Assembly (NCBI GenBank): GCA_903914985.1
Contig: CAIWRE010000039.1
Span: 1-15,114, forward strand
DNA: 15,114 nt
Source of the DNA: an uncultured beta proteobacterium
Lineage (GTDB): Bacteria; Pseudomonadota; Gammaproteobacteria; Burkholderiales; Burkholderiaceae_C
Reading direction: 5' to 3'
Part shown: piece by piece, positions 14,203 to 15,114 of the stretch
Numbering within the stretch: position 1 is the stretch's first letter
Layout: each line of letters starts with the position of its first letter
Notes under the pieces: model-generated
What the model saw: only the letters and a program-made list of their open reading frames with translations
Database searches by the model: none
Told to the model about the DNA's origin: nothing
Translations under genes and position numbers: made by a program

Positions 14203-15114
14203 ATGAACAAAACGAGCGGTAGAAATGTGGTCGTGGTCGGAACCCAATGGGGCGATGAGGGCAAAGGCAAGTTGGTCGACTGGTTGACGGAAAGCGCCCA
14301 AGGTGTGGTGCGTTTTCAAGGTGGTCACAATGCGGGCCACACCTTGGTCATCAACGGCGTGAAAACCGCCTTGCACTTGATTCCCAGCGGCATCATGCGC
14401 CCCGGAGTGAAGTGCTACATCGGCAACGGCGTGGTCTTGTCCGCAGCCAAACTCTTTGAAGAAATCGAAGGCCTCGAAAAAGTCGGTGTCGAGCTGCGTT
14501 CGCGCTTGCGCATCAGCGAAGCCTGCCCGCTGATTTTGCCTTTCCACGCGGCGTTGGACGTGGCCCGCGAGGCGGCCCGCGAAAAGGGTGGAAACACCAA
14601 GATCGGCACCACCGGACGCGGCATCGGCCCGGCCTATGAAGACAAGATTGCCCGTCGTGCACTGCGGGTGCAGGACCTGAAATACCCGGAGCGCTTCGCC
14701 AACAAGTTGCGCGAGTTGCTGGACCTGCACAACCATGTGCTGACAAGCTATTTGGGCTCCACCTCGTTTGACTTTGGCCCTGGCTTGGCGCCTTATATGG
14801 CCGATGGCAAAGTCCTGTTTGAGCCGGTGTATTCGGAGGCCATGCGCCACGCCGAGTTGCTCAAACCCATGATGGCTGATGTGTCACGCGAGCTCAATGA
14901 CGCCCACCAGGCCGGCGCCAATTTGCTGTTTGAAGGTGCGCAAGGCACTTTGCTCGACGTGGACCACGGCACCTACCCCTATGTGACCTCCAGCAACTGC
15001 GTGGCCGGCAACGCTTCTGCTGGCGCAGGCGTGGGTCCTGGCATGCTGCACTACATTTTGGGCATCACCAAAGCCTATTGCACCCGTGTGGGCAGCGGCC
15101 CCTTCCCCACAGAG
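14203..15114 (+). CDS. purA: Adenylosuccinate synthetase (PurA), 3' end cut by window
   Basis: GTP-dependent enzyme that joins IMP and aspartate to give adenylosuccinate, the first committed step to AMP. The window contains 304 codons of an expected roughly 430-450; the frame is open to the last base, so the gene is cut by the window, not broken. Motifs present: the GTP loop VVGTQWGDEGKGK at 11-23 with catalytic Asp18; GGHNAGHT with catalytic His46; the IMP-binding TTGRGIGPAYEDK region from 14609; FEGAQGTLLDVDHGTYPYVT from 14929; and GSGPFPTE at the window edge. The start ATG at 14203 follows AAGAAG (14190-14195). A nearby ATG at 14198 meets a stop two codons later and is not used. It is 12 bases after hisZ, so the two are likely co-transcribed. 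Confidence 0.97.
   Translation, partial: MNKTSGRNVVVVGTQWGDEGKGKLVDWLTESAQGVVRFQGGHNAGHTLVINGVKTALHLIPSGIMRPGVKCYIGNGVVLSAAKLFEEIEGLEKVGVELRSRLRISEACPLILPFHAALDVAREAAREKGGNTKIGTTGRGIGPAYEDKIARRALRVQDLKYPERFANKLRELLDLHNHVLTSYLGSTSFDFGPGLAPYMADGKVLFEPVYSEAMRHAELLKPMMADVSRELNDAHQAGANLLFEGAQGTLLDVDHGTYPYVTSSNCVAGNASAGAGVGPGMLHYILGITKAYCTRVGSGPFPTE

Noticed and set aside
13567..14850. Long minus-strand open frame (427 codons) across hisZ and purA
   Set aside because: It lies opposite two clearly recognised genes, gives a His/Gln/Arg-rich product with no recognisable domain, and is expected from G+C-rich codon bias.
1..15114. Mobile element, CRISPR array, tRNA/rRNA, defence or toxin-antitoxin system
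   Set aside because: None was seen. Genes are contiguous, on one strand, of even composition, and all match well-known core families.

Overview
The window is a dense, entirely plus-strand run of conserved core genes from a betaproteobacterium. It most resembles Burkholderiales, family Comamonadaceae (Rhodoferax/Polaromonas-like). That placement rests on remembered gene order and protein character, not on a database search. The supporting signs are the block ndk-rlmN-pilF-rodZ-ispG-hisS-yfgM-bamB-der running straight into hfq-hflX-hflK-hflC-hisZ-purA, the long IspG form, the Hfq variant, the presence of HisZ, and G+C-rich codon use throughout.

Layout. Bases 24-4589 hold nucleoside diphosphate kinase, the RlmN radical-SAM methyltransferase, a PilF/PilW-type TPR lipoprotein, the RodZ cell-shape protein and the isoprenoid enzyme IspG. 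These genes are tightly packed, with overlapping starts and stops at pilF/rodZ and rodZ/ispG. Bases 4595-9089 hold histidyl-tRNA synthetase, YfgM (a Sec-translocon-associated TPR protein), the BamB lipoprotein of the outer-membrane protein assembly machine, and the ribosome-assembly GTPase Der. A promoter-like TTGGGC-N17-TACAAT lies in the end of hisS, just before yfgM. Bases 9160-12948 hold the RNA chaperone Hfq, the GTPase HflX and the HflK/HflC membrane pair that modulates the FtsH protease. After hflC, a hairpin and a weak promoter candidate fill a 93-base spacer. The histidine-biosynthesis regulatory subunit HisZ (13042-14190) and the 5' two-thirds of purA (14203 to the window end) follow.

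The genes do not form one pathway. They are a conserved chromosomal neighbourhood covering translation (rlmN, hisS, der, hflX, hfq), envelope assembly and shape (pilF, rodZ, yfgM, bamB, hflK, hflC) and metabolism (ndk, ispG, hisZ, purA). No mobile element, CRISPR array, rRNA, tRNA, toxin-antitoxin or defence gene was seen, and no gap exceeds 300 bases. I found no undescribed biological system. The points worth a second look are small: an unusual Ndk N-terminus, a perfect inverted repeat between der and hfq, non-ATG starts for hfq and hflX, candidate internal promoters, and the bare hflC-hisZ spacer.
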